Assembly: GCA_023436145.1 (NCBI GenBank)
Contig: JAEZKP010000017.1
Coordinates: forward strand, 1-64,000
Length of the DNA: 64,000 bases
Direction: 5' to 3'
Origin: Fibrobacterota bacterium
Lineage (GTDB): Bacteria > Fibrobacterota > Chitinivibrionia > Chitinivibrionales > Chitinispirillaceae
Shown here: positions 44,766-54,051 of the stretch, piece by piece
Numbering within the stretch: position 1 is the first letter of the stretch
How the letters are laid out: every line of letters starts with the position of its first letter
Notes under the pieces: generated by a model
Seen by the model: the letters and a program-made list of their open reading frames with translations, nothing else
What the model was told of the DNA's origin: nothing
Databases searched by the model: none
Position numbers and translations under genes: made by a program

Positions 44766-45677
44766 TCATTTCTGCATAGATGCCAGCCTTTTAAAAAGAG
44801 CTGACTGCTCGGAGCTGATATTTGCAGGAATATGGACCTGAACCTTCACCAGCAGATCCCCCTTTTCCCCGAAGTTGGTGCTTAACCCCATTCCCGGAAT
44901 CCGCAGAATCGTGCCGGTATCAGTCCCTTTAGGGATTTTCATCCGTATTTTTTTCCCTTGCGGAGTCTTTATCTCCTGAGTACCCCCCAAAATTGCAGTA
45001 TAAAGATCTATATGCAGGTCGATCATCTGATCCTTTCCCTGTTGTTGATAGTTGCTTTGATCTGCGATACGAATCGTCAGATAGAGGTCACCAGGAGCAC
45101 CACCCAGAAATCCCGGCGAACCCTGATTTGGAACTCGCAAAACGGTGCCATCGCGAGTACCCGGGGGGATTCGGATTTTTATTCTGTTTAGCCCTGTAGT
45201 TATTACTTGCTCTGACCCGTTGATGGCCTGTTGTGGGGAGATGGTAAGCTCGGCCTTGAAATCGTTGCCTTTTCTGGGGTTTGCGGCTCGCCTGCCGGAA
45301 AAGGGGTTTCCAAAGAGACTCTCGAAGAAATCTGAGAATCCTCCCATCCGTTGGAAGATATCCTCTGTGTCGGTAGTGTAACTATAAAATTGCTGCCCTC
45401 TGAAGATATCACTATTACGGGAGAACCAGTCATCATAGGATTCTTCTCTGGCCTGATTCCAGTTTTCGCCCAGCTGATCGTAGCGGCGTCTTTTCTCAGG
45501 ATCACTTAAAACCTCGTTCGCCTCGGTTATCTCCTTGAAACGGATTTCTGCTTGCTTGTCCCCGGGGTTTTTATCCGGATGATATTTGACAGCCAATTTC
45601 CGGAAGGCTTTTTTAATCTGCTCCTGGGTAGCGTTACGGTCTACGCCTAAAATCTTATAATAATCTTTAAACTCCAT
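44766..45677 (-). CDS. cbpA: CbpA-like DnaJ family co-chaperone
   Basis: 303 aa. The J domain (residues 1-70, DYYKILGVDRNATQEQIKKAFRKLAVKYHPDKNPGD with the essential HPD) is followed by a Gly/Phe-rich linker (GGFSDFFESLFGNPFSG) and two C-terminal peptide-binding domains (KIRIPPGTRDGTVLRVPNQG and RMKIPKGTDTGTILRIPGMG). There is no zinc-finger region, which separates it from DnaJ proper. It should stimulate Hsp70. It is divergent from the 255-aa protein that opens the Hsp20-LonB group, so the two may share a stress promoter region. The start has no clear ribosome binding site. Confidence 0.9.
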   Translation of the reverse strand: MEFKDYYKILGVDRNATQEQIKKAFRKLAVKYHPDKNPGDKQAEIRFKEITEANEVLSDPEKRRRYDQLGENWNQAREESYDDWFSRNSDIFRGQQFYSYTTDTEDIFQRMGGFSDFFESLFGNPFSGRRAANPRKGNDFKAELTISPQQAINGSEQVITTGLNRIKIRIPPGTRDGTVLRVPNQGSPGFLGGAPGDLYLTIRIADQSNYQQQGKDQMIDLHIDLYTAILGGTQEIKTPQGKKIRMKIPKGTDTGTILRIPGMGLSTNFGEKGDLLVKVQVHIPANISSEQSALFKRLASMQK

Positions 45678-45942
45678 TTTTCTTTTTGGCCATGGTTATT
45701 GATTTGGTCCTCCTCATACCGACATCAGGAGTATGAAATAGCAATTGAATTGCCGCAGAAGCTTAGATCTATGGATTTGGATTTGCTCTCTCAAATTTAA
45801 GAATTATCTGTTTTGCTGTGCAGTCAGGGAGCTACATCCTGAGAAGGGAAATGTTGCTGCCGGGGGGCAGTAATACCAGATTGTACAAAAAAGATTAAAA
45901 TTTTATTCTACCCGGCTGTGATTTTTTGACAAGGAGCAACTC

Positions 45943-46710
45943 ATGCGAATGGACGATCGGGAAGCCATAAGGCAGTACTTTCTGGGGGTCGAGGATGGCC
46001 ACATCTATTTCTTTTATCATCCCAAGTCAATCGCGGCCTATAATGAGGAGCAGGTTGAACACTTGAGTCTGGTACTACATCCTTTTGCTTCCAAATATTA
46101 CCGTTTGATCTTCCTTGACGCATCCTCGCTTCCTGGGACTGACGAGCATTTCAATATGATTAACGGTATGGTTAAGAAAGTAGATGACAAGCAGATAGCC
46201 ATACTCAATGATCTGCAGGAGAAAGTACAGATGATACTGGGGGTTCCGCAGGTAAAACAGGCTGCAGCACGCCCCTGTGGGGAAGGTGTCTACACCATTC
46301 TTTTTCAGGACAACAAAGCGTTTCTGGTTTATGTCCTGGAGCTGCCCAGGGTAGATGGGAAGGTAAAAGAATCATTGAATATCGGTTCCGAGGGTGTTTT
46401 TACAATTGGAATATACAATCCTTATCTGGAAACCGCAGCTGGGCCAGGACAGCCCCGTCCTCATTTCCCGGAAGATTTAAAAGCACAAATGAAAAACCAG
46501 CGTATAGTATACGAGAATCTACCTACACTTCTTAATTATGAAAACTCCAGCCTGGCTATTTTTAAAGAATCAGAATTTGACCTAAAAAAACTCAAACCCA
46601 GACTACACCCTTTGGCTGATACCTCCAGGACGGCTGACATTTTCGGAGACCTTAAACTTCAAAGGGAACATCATCCGGTCGAACCTCTTTTCAGAGACGA
46701 GTGGAAATAG
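45943..46710 (+). CDS. Unrecognised 255-aa protein heading the Hsp20-LonB group
   Basis: 255 aa, soluble, no signal peptide or membrane segment. The N-terminal half (FYHPKSIAAYNEEQVEHLSLVLHPFASKYYRLIFLDASSLPGTDEH) and the middle (AARPCGEGVYTILFQDNKAFLVYVLELPRV) look like a mixed alpha/beta fold. The C-terminal third is Lys/Leu-rich with a linker. I do not recognise a family. AAGGAG lies 8 nt before the ATG. The next gene, Hsp20, starts 13 bp after its stop, and LonB follows, so it is probably part of a protein quality-control operon, with a divergent DnaJ-type gene behind it. Confidence 0.75.
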   Translation: MRMDDREAIRQYFLGVEDGHIYFFYHPKSIAAYNEEQVEHLSLVLHPFASKYYRLIFLDASSLPGTDEHFNMINGMVKKVDDKQIAILNDLQEKVQMILGVPQVKQAAARPCGEGVYTILFQDNKAFLVYVLELPRVDGKVKESLNIGSEGVFTIGIYNPYLETAAGPGQPRPHFPEDLKAQMKNQRIVYENLPTLLNYENSSLAIFKESEFDLKKLKPRLHPLADTSRTADIFGDLKLQREHHPVEPLFRDEWK

Positions 46711-46723
46711 AAAGGGAAGAATA

Positions 46724-47119
46724 ATGGCTGATGCAGGTAAAGCTATTCGCCGGGTCGAGTCGATGCAAAGGGAGATTGAAGATGCCTTCTCTGAGCTTAT
46801 TCACACCCGCTGGGCGGGTAGCAGATCCTGGGTTCCGGCTATCGACTTTCTGGAAACCGAAGATGCATTTCTGGTCCTGGCAGACCTTCCCGGAATGGAT
46901 CCTTCACAGGTAAAATTCGAGGCAGAGCAGTACAGCGTGACCATCTGTGGTGCCCGAGAGAGCATGATCTCCATATCCAGGGGTAAACATCTGATGAGCG
47001 AGAGGGCTACCGGCCGTTTCTGCCGCACCATCCGTCTTCCTTCCCCCTGTGATGTCAACAAAGCTCAGGTGCAGTTTAAAAACGGTGTTTATGAAGTTCT
47101 GCTTCCTAAAAAAAAATGA
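46724..47119 (+). CDS. Small heat shock protein, Hsp20/alpha-crystallin family
   Basis: 131 aa. The alpha-crystallin domain spans residues ~38-131: WVPAIDFLETEDAFLVLADLPGM, the region SVTICGARES, and the RSI-like GRFCRTIRLPSPCDVNKAQVQFKNGVYEVLLPKK, where the GVYEV-type signature stands in for GVLxV. It is an ATP-independent holdase that binds unfolding proteins. The C-terminal I-x-I extension is missing because the protein stops at PKKK. GGGAAG precedes the ATG, and the gene sits 13 bp after the unrecognised gene. Confidence 0.9.
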   Translation: MADAGKAIRRVESMQREIEDAFSELIHTRWAGSRSWVPAIDFLETEDAFLVLADLPGMDPSQVKFEAEQYSVTICGARESMISISRGKHLMSERATGRFCRTIRLPSPCDVNKAQVQFKNGVYEVLLPKKK

Positions 47120-47257
47120 AAAGTAGAATACAAATAACCATAAATAAATGGAAAAAGGGACACTGGAAAATGCCTACATTAAAACTTGCTCTCATCCGCT
47201 TGTTGCACTGTGAATTTTTCTTTTACTGGTCAATTATCACTCATACCGGGGGTTATC

Positions 47258-49747
47258 ATGCATGAACTGGAGCAGCGTCTGGAGCTTACCGCACAGCAGG
47301 CAGAGCCTGCCATTGACTTTAGCAGACTCGAATTCAGCTCTACCGCAGAACTCAATGCTTTGGAGGAAATAGTCGGTCAACACAGAGCTGTTAAAGCGCT
47401 GGAGCTGGGGTTAGGAATTAACGATACCGGGTATAACATTTACATTTCCGGCAACAGCGGAATGGGTAGAAAAGCGCTGATCCAGAAGATGGTCTCGGAA
47501 AAAGCAAGCAGTGAGCCTACCCCGCAGGATTGGATCTTTGTTAATAACTTCGGGCAGGAGGACCGCCCTCTTTCCATCTCTTTAGAGCCCGGGCAGGGAA
47601 AAAAGCTTAAAAAAGAGATGGAAGAGCTTTTAGGTCGCTTGAGAGATGAAGTACCCCGCGCATTTCGCCAGGAGGATTTCAGCAAGGAAAAGCAGCGTCT
47701 CAGTATGGAATACGAAAATCAGAGTAAGAACGCTTTTTCCAAATTGGAACAGCTTGCATCAGAGAAAAATCTTATCATTCAGGAAATGCCTGATGGGCGA
47801 ATTCTTATGATCCCTAAAAAAGGGGATCGTCCCATGAGTGCCGAGGAATTTGATTCACTTTCCGATTCTGAAAAAGAGCAGATCAGCAAAAATCAATCGG
47901 AACTGGGTCAGGTGGTCAGTTCTGTTATTAACCAGCAGCGGGAAATCAGTAACAGACTTCGGGATGAAGTCCGTCAGATCGAACGCAACTTCGCTTTCAG
48001 GCTTATCGAACCGGCTATCGACGAGATTGCATCCCGCTACAATAACCAGAAACTTCGCACCTGGTTTTCTAAAGTTAAGGATCACATGATAGACAACCTC
48101 AGTAATTTCAGGGAACCGGAGGGAAATCAGCAACCCTCTTTAGCCGCCATGCTGGGAGGCGGAGGGCCATCGGCAGAGGATTTTTTCCAGGAATACACTA
48201 TTAATGTGGTAATTGACAATTCCGAATCAGGAGGATCACCGGTAGTCTTTGAGGAGTCTCCCAATTACAAGAATCTTTTCGGAACTATTTTCGGCAATTT
48301 TGATCGCACCGGTCGTCTTTTTACCAGTTTCCGTAACATCAAAGCAGGCAGTCTTTTAAGAGCAAACGGAGGGTATCTGGTATTTAACCTTATGGAAGCA
48401 CTTATGGAGCCTCTGGTGTGGAAAGAGCTTAAAAGGACATTAAAAAGTGGTGAACTGGAATACCATATGTACGATCCATTCGGTGTCTTTGCCACGTCAT
48501 CACTAAGACCCGAACCTATTCCGCTCAAAGTCAAACTCCTGGTGGTGGGTAATCCTCTGCTTTACCATCTGTTACAACTTTACGATGAAGATTTCAGGGA
48601 ACTCTTCAAGGTCAAAGCTGACTTTTCCCCGGAACTGGATGCCACTGGAGATATAGAGACGGTAATGGCCAGATTTGTTCAAAAACTGAGCAAAACAGAT
48701 AATGTCAAACCGTTTTCTCCTCATGCAGTAGCGGAGTTGATAAAGACTGCGGCAAGATTTACCGGAGATAAGGAGAAGATCACTTCCCAATTCAGCAGGC
48801 TTGCAGACGTGGCCAGAGAATCCAGTTACTGGGCACAAAAACACGGCGCTTCAGTGGTGGAAGTTGAGCATGTAAGGACCGCTCTGGAGGAGAAAATATA
48901 CCGCTCAAATCTTATCGCCGAACAGATGAGAGAATATATCGCTAATGGTACTCTTATCATTTCCATCAGTGGTTTAGTGGCAGGCCAGATAAATGGTCTT
49001 AGTATTGTGCAGCTGGGAGATTATGCTTTCGGCAGGCCATCGAGGATAACTGTAAGTGTAGGAACAGGAGCTGCGGGTATCATAAATATCGAGAGAGAGA
49101 GCCGCCTAAGCGGCAGTAGCTACGATAAGGCAATGCTTATTCTGGAAGGTTATTTGCGTCGGGTTTATGCTCAGAAACACCCATTATCTCTTTCTGCCAG
49201 TATAACCATGGAGCAAAGCTATGGCCCGATTGAGGGAGACAGCGCAACCATTGCGGAGTTGCTTTGTTTACTCAGTGCATTTGCCGGGATTCCACTTCGT
49301 CAGGATATTGCCATTACCGGTTCTGTGAATCAGATGGGGCAGGTTCAGGCAGTGGGAGGAGTTACACAGAAAGTGGAAGGATTTTTTGACACCTGCAAAC
49401 TGCTTGGTCTGGATGGTAACCAGGGGGTTTGCATTCCTGCATCCAATGTCCGCAATCTTGTCCTTAGAAAAGAGGTGATCGATGCCATCCACGATCGTAG
49501 ATTTCATATCTGGGCGGTTAACAATGTAGATGAGGCTCTGGAATTGATGAGCGGTGTGGCAGCAGGATCAATAGATGAAGAAAACTCTTTTCACTGGAGA
49601 GTCGATCAGCGCTTGAAGGAAATGCTGGAATTGGTAAAGCCCCACCGAGGTCTTGCTATCGAAAGGGAATTTCCAGGATATCGCCTTTATCCGGAAGGTT
49701 CCAGGGACCCGCGTCCCCGCTTTCCCGGCGATGAAGGTAAGTCATAA
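47258..49747 (+). CDS. ATP-dependent LonB-like protease (AAA_32/Lon_C family)
   Basis: 829 aa. An N-terminal AAA region has a divergent Walker A (SGNSGMGRKALI, about residues 65-75), and a long coiled-coil insertion follows (residues ~130-260, with SMEYENQSKNAFSKLEQLA). The second ATPase core has SLLRANGGYLVFNLMEAL and VVGNPLLYHLL. The C-terminal Lon protease domain carries catalytic S662 (EGDSA) and K705, 43 residues apart as in other Lon enzymes. It is soluble, lacking the membrane anchor of archaeal LonB. It degrades damaged proteins and fits the Hsp20 neighbour. The ATG at 47258 has GGGGG 5 nt upstream; the frame also opens at 47186 without similarity. Confidence 0.88.
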   Translation: MHELEQRLELTAQQAEPAIDFSRLEFSSTAELNALEEIVGQHRAVKALELGLGINDTGYNIYISGNSGMGRKALIQKMVSEKASSEPTPQDWIFVNNFGQEDRPLSISLEPGQGKKLKKEMEELLGRLRDEVPRAFRQEDFSKEKQRLSMEYENQSKNAFSKLEQLASEKNLIIQEMPDGRILMIPKKGDRPMSAEEFDSLSDSEKEQISKNQSELGQVVSSVINQQREISNRLRDEVRQIERNFAFRLIEPAIDEIASRYNNQKLRTWFSKVKDHMIDNLSNFREPEGNQQPSLAAMLGGGGPSAEDFFQEYTINVVIDNSESGGSPVVFEESPNYKNLFGTIFGNFDRTGRLFTSFRNIKAGSLLRANGGYLVFNLMEALMEPLVWKELKRTLKSGELEYHMYDPFGVFATSSLRPEPIPLKVKLLVVGNPLLYHLLQLYDEDFRELFKVKADFSPELDATGDIETVMARFVQKLSKTDNVKPFSPHAVAELIKTAARFTGDKEKITSQFSRLADVARESSYWAQKHGASVVEVEHVRTALEEKIYRSNLIAEQMREYIANGTLIISISGLVAGQINGLSIVQLGDYAFGRPSRITVSVGTGAAGIINIERESRLSGSSYDKAMLILEGYLRRVYAQKHPLSLSASITMEQSYGPIEGDSATIAELLCLLSAFAGIPLRQDIAITGSVNQMGQVQAVGGVTQKVEGFFDTCKLLGLDGNQGVCIPASNVRNLVLRKEVIDAIHDRRFHIWAVNNVDEALELMSGVAAGSIDEENSFHWRVDQRLKEMLELVKPHRGLAIEREFPGYRLYPEGSRDPRPRFPGDEGKS

Positions 49748-49764
49748 ATCGAATACCGAATTTT

Positions 49765-51312
49765 ATGAATAGTATAAAAGATATCAGTGAGGGTGTTCTT
49801 TTCACCGATTTTTACCAGCTCACCATGGCTCAACTTTATTTTCAAACTGGTATCCACAAAAAAAGGGTCCAGTTTGAATACTACTTCCGCAACTACCCTG
49901 ATTACGGTGGACATCAGGCAGGTTACTGTATCAATGCTGGTCTTCAATGGTTTATAGACTGGATAAAGGAGGTGTCTTTTACTACCGACTCGATCCGGCA
50001 TTTAGCCAGCCAGCACAGCAGCTCCGGTGAGCAACTGTTTAAACCCGATTTTCTTAACTATTTAAAAGATCTCTCAATTATTGACAATATTAATCTAAGG
50101 GCTATCCCTGAGGGTCGGGTGGTACATGCTAATGAACCATTGGTAATTATTCAGGGAGATCTTCTTTCAGCTCAACTTCTGGAATCTGCACTGCTTAATA
50201 ATTTAAATTTCCAGACACTCATTGCCACTAAGGCATCACGGATCAGGGAGGCTGGCCAGGGGCGTCCACTGATCGAGTTCGGTTTACGCAGGGCACACCA
50301 TACCGGAGCCAATGCTGGAACGCGGGCGGCTCTAATCGGGGGTGCGGATTTTTCTTCCAACACCGGTACCTCATGTAAATTAGGTTTTCCTCCCAGAGGA
50401 ACTCATGCCCACAGTATGGTTCAGGTTTTTCTGGCTGCAGGTGAGGGTGAACTGGCTGCATTCAGGGCTTATGCCAGAACATATCCGGATGATTGCCTGC
50501 TTCTGGTTGACACAATTAATACTCTGGAGAGTGGTATACCCAATGCAATCAGAGTTTTTGAGATGCTGCGGCGGGAGGGACACCGCCCGGTGGGGATACG
50601 TCTTGATTCCGGAGACCTGGCATACCTGGCTATCCAGGGAGCAGCGATGCTTGACAAAGCTGGTTTTGAAGATACCATAATTGTTTTATCCAACAATATT
50701 GATGAAATGGTATTGCTTCAGGTTCTTCGTCAAATAAATGATGAATCTCCCAGATACGGTATTAATCCCCAGAAAATAATTAACCGGCTGGTTTACGGGG
50801 TGGGAACCAACCTTATCACTTCGCAAGGAAGATGCGCCCTGGATGGTGTATACAAATTAACCGCAGTAAAAAACGATCAAGACTGGTTTCCATCTTTAAA
50901 GATTTCGGATTCAGTTCAAAAGGCCTCTATTCCCGGTTGCAAACAGCTCTGGCGAATTTATGATAGCAGAAATCTTTCAAATGCGGATCTGCTTACCCTC
51001 GATTACGAAAATCCCTCAGTGATGCAAGAGATCCTGCTGCATCATCCATTCGATGCAGATGCAAATCGCACAATGAACAAAAGCGATATCTCAAATGTAG
51101 AGCCTCTGCTGGTGGAGATAGTCAAAGAAGGGAAACTATGTTACACATTTCCTTCCATCGAAGAAATGCGCAGAATAAGAAATCATGATTTGACACATCT
51201 GGAACCGGGTGTGAAACGTCTTATTAACCCGCATCGCTATCATGTTTCGCTAAGCGAGAATCTCTGGAATCTCCGGGAAGAGGTGATTAGCAGTCAGAAA
51301 CATTCTGTGTGA
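49765..51312 (+). CDS. pncB: Nicotinate phosphoribosyltransferase
   Basis: 515 aa, longer than E. coli PncB but typical of the bacterial NAPRTase group. Motifs are LFTDFYQLTMAQLYFQTG, FEYYFRNYPDYGGHQAGY, EFGLRRAHHTGANAGTRAALIGG, the phosphate-binding GIRLDSGDLAYLA and YGVGTNLIT. It converts nicotinate and PRPP to nicotinate mononucleotide in NAD salvage, with ATP use. It follows lonB by 17 bp on the same strand, so it may be cotranscribed, although the metabolic link is not obvious. The start codon site is weak. Confidence 0.92.
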   Translation: MNSIKDISEGVLFTDFYQLTMAQLYFQTGIHKKRVQFEYYFRNYPDYGGHQAGYCINAGLQWFIDWIKEVSFTTDSIRHLASQHSSSGEQLFKPDFLNYLKDLSIIDNINLRAIPEGRVVHANEPLVIIQGDLLSAQLLESALLNNLNFQTLIATKASRIREAGQGRPLIEFGLRRAHHTGANAGTRAALIGGADFSSNTGTSCKLGFPPRGTHAHSMVQVFLAAGEGELAAFRAYARTYPDDCLLLVDTINTLESGIPNAIRVFEMLRREGHRPVGIRLDSGDLAYLAIQGAAMLDKAGFEDTIIVLSNNIDEMVLLQVLRQINDESPRYGINPQKIINRLVYGVGTNLITSQGRCALDGVYKLTAVKNDQDWFPSLKISDSVQKASIPGCKQLWRIYDSRNLSNADLLTLDYENPSVMQEILLHHPFDADANRTMNKSDISNVEPLLVEIVKEGKLCYTFPSIEEMRRIRNHDLTHLEPGVKRLINPHRYHVSLSENLWNLREEVISSQKHSV

Positions 51313-51348
51313 GTTATTAAAACCAAACTATTAACAGGAGACATTTCG

Positions 51349-52002
51349 ATGCGTACAGACGAGCAGATTTGCAGTGATATAATTAAGCAGCTCCAATGGG
51401 ACAATCGCATCAATTCCACAGACATTTCAGTGGAGGTAAAAGATCATATCGCTACTTTATCCGGAAATGTCCCCTCTTATATGCAAAAGACAGCTGCACA
51501 GATGGATGCATTAAGTATTCCAGGAGTGACAGAAGTGCACAATCATCTGAAAATCATCACCGCTTCCACCACTTATACAGATGAGCAGATTACCAGAAAC
51601 ATTAATAGTGTTCTTTCACTTAGCCCGGTGATTAATCCCGATTCCCTTGAAATCAGAGCTGAGAAAGGTATCGTTTTTTTGGGTGGGTCTGTTGATGAGT
51701 TCTGGAAAAAAATGCAAACAGAAGAGATTGTATTTGATGTTCCCGGGGTAAAAGATGTAGTAAACACACTTACAGTTGTACCTACAAATTCACCTTATGA
51801 TACCGCGATCTCAGCAGATATTCTCTCGGCTCTGCAGAGAATTTCCAATTTAGACATTCAGAAAATTAATGTTACCGTAGATGGAGGGAGGGTTACTATT
51901 CATGGCCGTGTGCCGGACTGGCAAGCATATACTGCTGCTCACAATGCGGCTAAATACACCAGAGGAGTAAAAGACCTTACAAACAAGCTGGTTATCGCAT
52001 GA
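51349..52002 (+). CDS. Triple BON-domain protein (OsmY-like)
   Basis: 217 aa, three consecutive BON domains of about 70 residues each, all with the pattern of a short helix, VxGxVxxxxxxxxA and a hydrophobic strand: DISVEVKDHIATLSGNVPSYMQKTAA, EIRAEKGIVFLGGSVDEFWKKMQ and NVTVDGGRVTIHGRVPDWQAYTAA. BON domains bind phospholipid or act in osmotic/envelope stress. There is no signal peptide, so it is either cytoplasmic or exported in an unusual way. AGGAG precedes the ATG. It lies between pncB and a secreted barrel at the end of the stress cluster. Confidence 0.86.
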   Translation: MRTDEQICSDIIKQLQWDNRINSTDISVEVKDHIATLSGNVPSYMQKTAAQMDALSIPGVTEVHNHLKIITASTTYTDEQITRNINSVLSLSPVINPDSLEIRAEKGIVFLGGSVDEFWKKMQTEEIVFDVPGVKDVVNTLTVVPTNSPYDTAISADILSALQRISNLDIQKINVTVDGGRVTIHGRVPDWQAYTAAHNAAKYTRGVKDLTNKLVIA

Positions 52003-52028
52003 CTCTATAAATATAAAAGGGGATTGTT

Positions 52029-52622
52029 ATGACTTTTTGTCGGACTGCGCTTATTATCAGTTTAATTTCTGTTTTTTTTACAAACAGTTTTTCTTATATC
52101 ACAGATCAACATAAAGTGACTGGTAAAATTCTCCGGCAATCAGATGTAAAATCAGGTGATGCATCTGCCAACAAGAGTACTATTGCTACAAATAAAGCAG
52201 TTAACTTTTCTACAGTCGGGTTTGGCCCTGCAGATATGAGGCGGTTTGGAAATGACAAAATAGCTTACAGTTTTTATGGTGGAAAGTTCTGGCTGATTTC
52301 TGATTACATGGGGTTGGGATTTATCGGAGATATTACCTCAGATCTTGAAGCATCGCATTTGTTGGGGATCAGTATTGCTTCCAGTTATTACCCTTTAAAA
52401 ACCGATATTTCTCCTTATGCCGGGGCAGAGGTCGGACTCGCCTATGCCCGTGGAGATCAGAAAAACGCCTTCGGTTTTTCATTGGGAACATCTCTGGGAG
52501 TATTATTTTTCAGAAGTTCCACGGTTCAGTTGAGTATGCAATTCAAGGCAGCAGTACTTTTAGATGAGCTTTCTGATGGTTACCCGGGTAGTCTGCAGGC
52601 CAGACTGGGGTTAATGTTTTGA
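52029..52622 (+). CDS. Small exported beta-barrel protein, unknown function
   Basis: 197 aa. A signal peptide (MTFCRTALIISLISVFFTNSFSY) is followed by a polar linker and amphipathic beta strands (KIAYSFYGGKFWLISDYMGLGF, YPLKTDISPYAGAEVGLAYARGD, FGFSLGTSLGVLFF), ending in RLGLMF as in small outer-membrane barrels. AAGGGG precedes the ATG. It follows the BON protein by 26 bp on the same strand, suggesting that the pair is coexpressed. No family is recognised. Confidence 0.68.
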   Translation: MTFCRTALIISLISVFFTNSFSYITDQHKVTGKILRQSDVKSGDASANKSTIATNKAVNFSTVGFGPADMRRFGNDKIAYSFYGGKFWLISDYMGLGFIGDITSDLEASHLLGISIASSYYPLKTDISPYAGAEVGLAYARGDQKNAFGFSLGTSLGVLFFRSSTVQLSMQFKAAVLLDELSDGYPGSLQARLGLMF

Positions 52623-52734
52623 CAAATACACATTTTCAGCTATACTCAACATGAAATATGCTTTTCATGCAAAGATTTCTTCAATGATGATCCTGTTTCT
52701 GTACTAAAGAGCCGGCACACTAATTAAATCAGTT

Positions 52735-52760
52735 ACAGGTCATCCAGTTTCTGGACCTGT
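52735..52760 (+). promoter_or_regulatory. Hairpin upstream of the degenerate radical SAM gene
   Basis: A nested hairpin: outer ACAGGT/ACCTGT (52735-52740 with 52755-52760) and inner CCAG-TTT-CTGG, with a 3-nt bulge. It lies 79 nt before the ATG at 52840 and has no T tract, so it could be a leader structure. Confidence 0.4.
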
Positions 52761-52839
52761 ATCATCAATGACCCAGTTTTTACGCTCTGGAACAAATACA
52801 GCAGTTTCCTTGTAAAAACAATTAATAAAGGAAATTACC

Positions 52840-54051
52840 ATGGAAAACAAGCCATACCAATCCGCTTTCCATGCAATAGCCAGAAACGATGCTGTCCGAT
52901 ATAATCTGCATTGTAACTGCGGTACCAATCTGAAAATTAACAAGTCTGATCTTATAGACAATTTTTTGCTTCCAGATTCTATCATGAAGCGGCTCTTTCA
53001 TGAGATTGGGAATTTACATAGTACATCAGAATTCACTATCATCTGGGAGGGAAACGAGCCGACTCTTTTGGGCATAGATTTTTTTAAAAGGGTAGTTCAT
53101 TTTCAGAAAACAGCAGCCGGTAAAAACACAAATATTCAAAACAAACTCCAAACAAATGGAGTGTTTCTGGACGATAAATGGTGCAAATTCCTACACCAGC
53201 ACAATTTTCAGGTAACTCTTAGATTTGAAGGTCCCGGGGAATTCAGCGAAGATCTCCTTAAATCAATCAAAAGAGACTCTGCTTTCGATTCTTTAGTTCA
53301 GTCTGTGCATCAATTGCAAAACTATAAAATTGACTTTAATATACTTTACCCGGTCAATTCATTCAGTTGTCATTATCCATTGGAGATATATCAATTTTTC
53401 CGTGATGAACTCAGAGTTAGTAAACTTCATTTTGTTCCTGCTGCGGAAAACACAAAAAAAACCACAGATAAGCAGTTTTTTTCTCCAAGTTACAATATAG
53501 CTACAGCCGAAGAATATGGGGATTTTCTGATCCGGATTTTTGACGAATGGATTTGCCATGATGTCGGCAGCATATTTATTCAACGTTTTGAAGGATTAAT
53601 ATCAGCTTATTTACTAGGGTACTCTTCTTTATGTTGGATCCAACCGACCTGTGCTCAGGAGATCATACTCGAGGGAAATGGCGATGTTTACTCCTGTGGT
53701 TATAAACAACAGGACTATCTCTTGGGGAACCTGAAAAAAAAGACTATAGACCGGTTGATCACTTCGGAAAAGCACAGTCAATTAAGCTTTTTGAAAGCTG
53801 CCACACTGACAATTGAATGCAAACAATGTGAGTATCTTGTCATCTGTTATGGTGGATGCCCCAAAAATAGAATTTTGCAGTCAAATGATAAAAAAGGCAA
53901 ACTCAACTGGCTTTGCCCCGGTTTGAAAAAATTTTATTCTCATACAAAAGAACCAATAGAAAAGCTGGTTGGAATACTCCGTTCCGGTCAGCCAGCAGAA
54001 GCGATTTTGGATCAAACAGTAGAGTCTGGCGTAAACGATTTACGATATTAG
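52840..54051 (+). CDS. anSME-type radical SAM/SPASM homologue lacking the radical SAM cysteine motif
   Basis: 403 aa aligning along the whole length of anaerobic sulfatase-maturating enzymes: EGNEPTLLGIDFF (for GGEPTLAG), LQTNGVFLDDKWCKFL, FRDELRVSKLHFVPA, EEYGDFLIRIFDEW, and an intact SPASM region (CAQEIILEGNGDVYSCGY, LGNL, CKQCEYLVICYGGCPKNR, LNWLCPGLKKFY). The radical SAM site, usually CxxxCxxC, reads YNLHCNCG: the first Cys is Tyr and the spacing is shortened. GGEP has become GNEP and DGP is EGP. It therefore probably cannot bind the SAM-cleaving cluster and may be a pseudoenzyme or scaffold that keeps auxiliary Fe-S clusters. AAGGAAA precedes the ATG. There is no sulfatase in the window. 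Confidence 0.82.
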   Translation: MENKPYQSAFHAIARNDAVRYNLHCNCGTNLKINKSDLIDNFLLPDSIMKRLFHEIGNLHSTSEFTIIWEGNEPTLLGIDFFKRVVHFQKTAAGKNTNIQNKLQTNGVFLDDKWCKFLHQHNFQVTLRFEGPGEFSEDLLKSIKRDSAFDSLVQSVHQLQNYKIDFNILYPVNSFSCHYPLEIYQFFRDELRVSKLHFVPAAENTKKTTDKQFFSPSYNIATAEEYGDFLIRIFDEWICHDVGSIFIQRFEGLISAYLLGYSSLCWIQPTCAQEIILEGNGDVYSCGYKQQDYLLGNLKKKTIDRLITSEKHSQLSFLKAATLTIECKQCEYLVICYGGCPKNRILQSNDKKGKLNWLCPGLKKFYSHTKEPIEKLVGILRSGQPAEAILDQTVESGVNDLRY

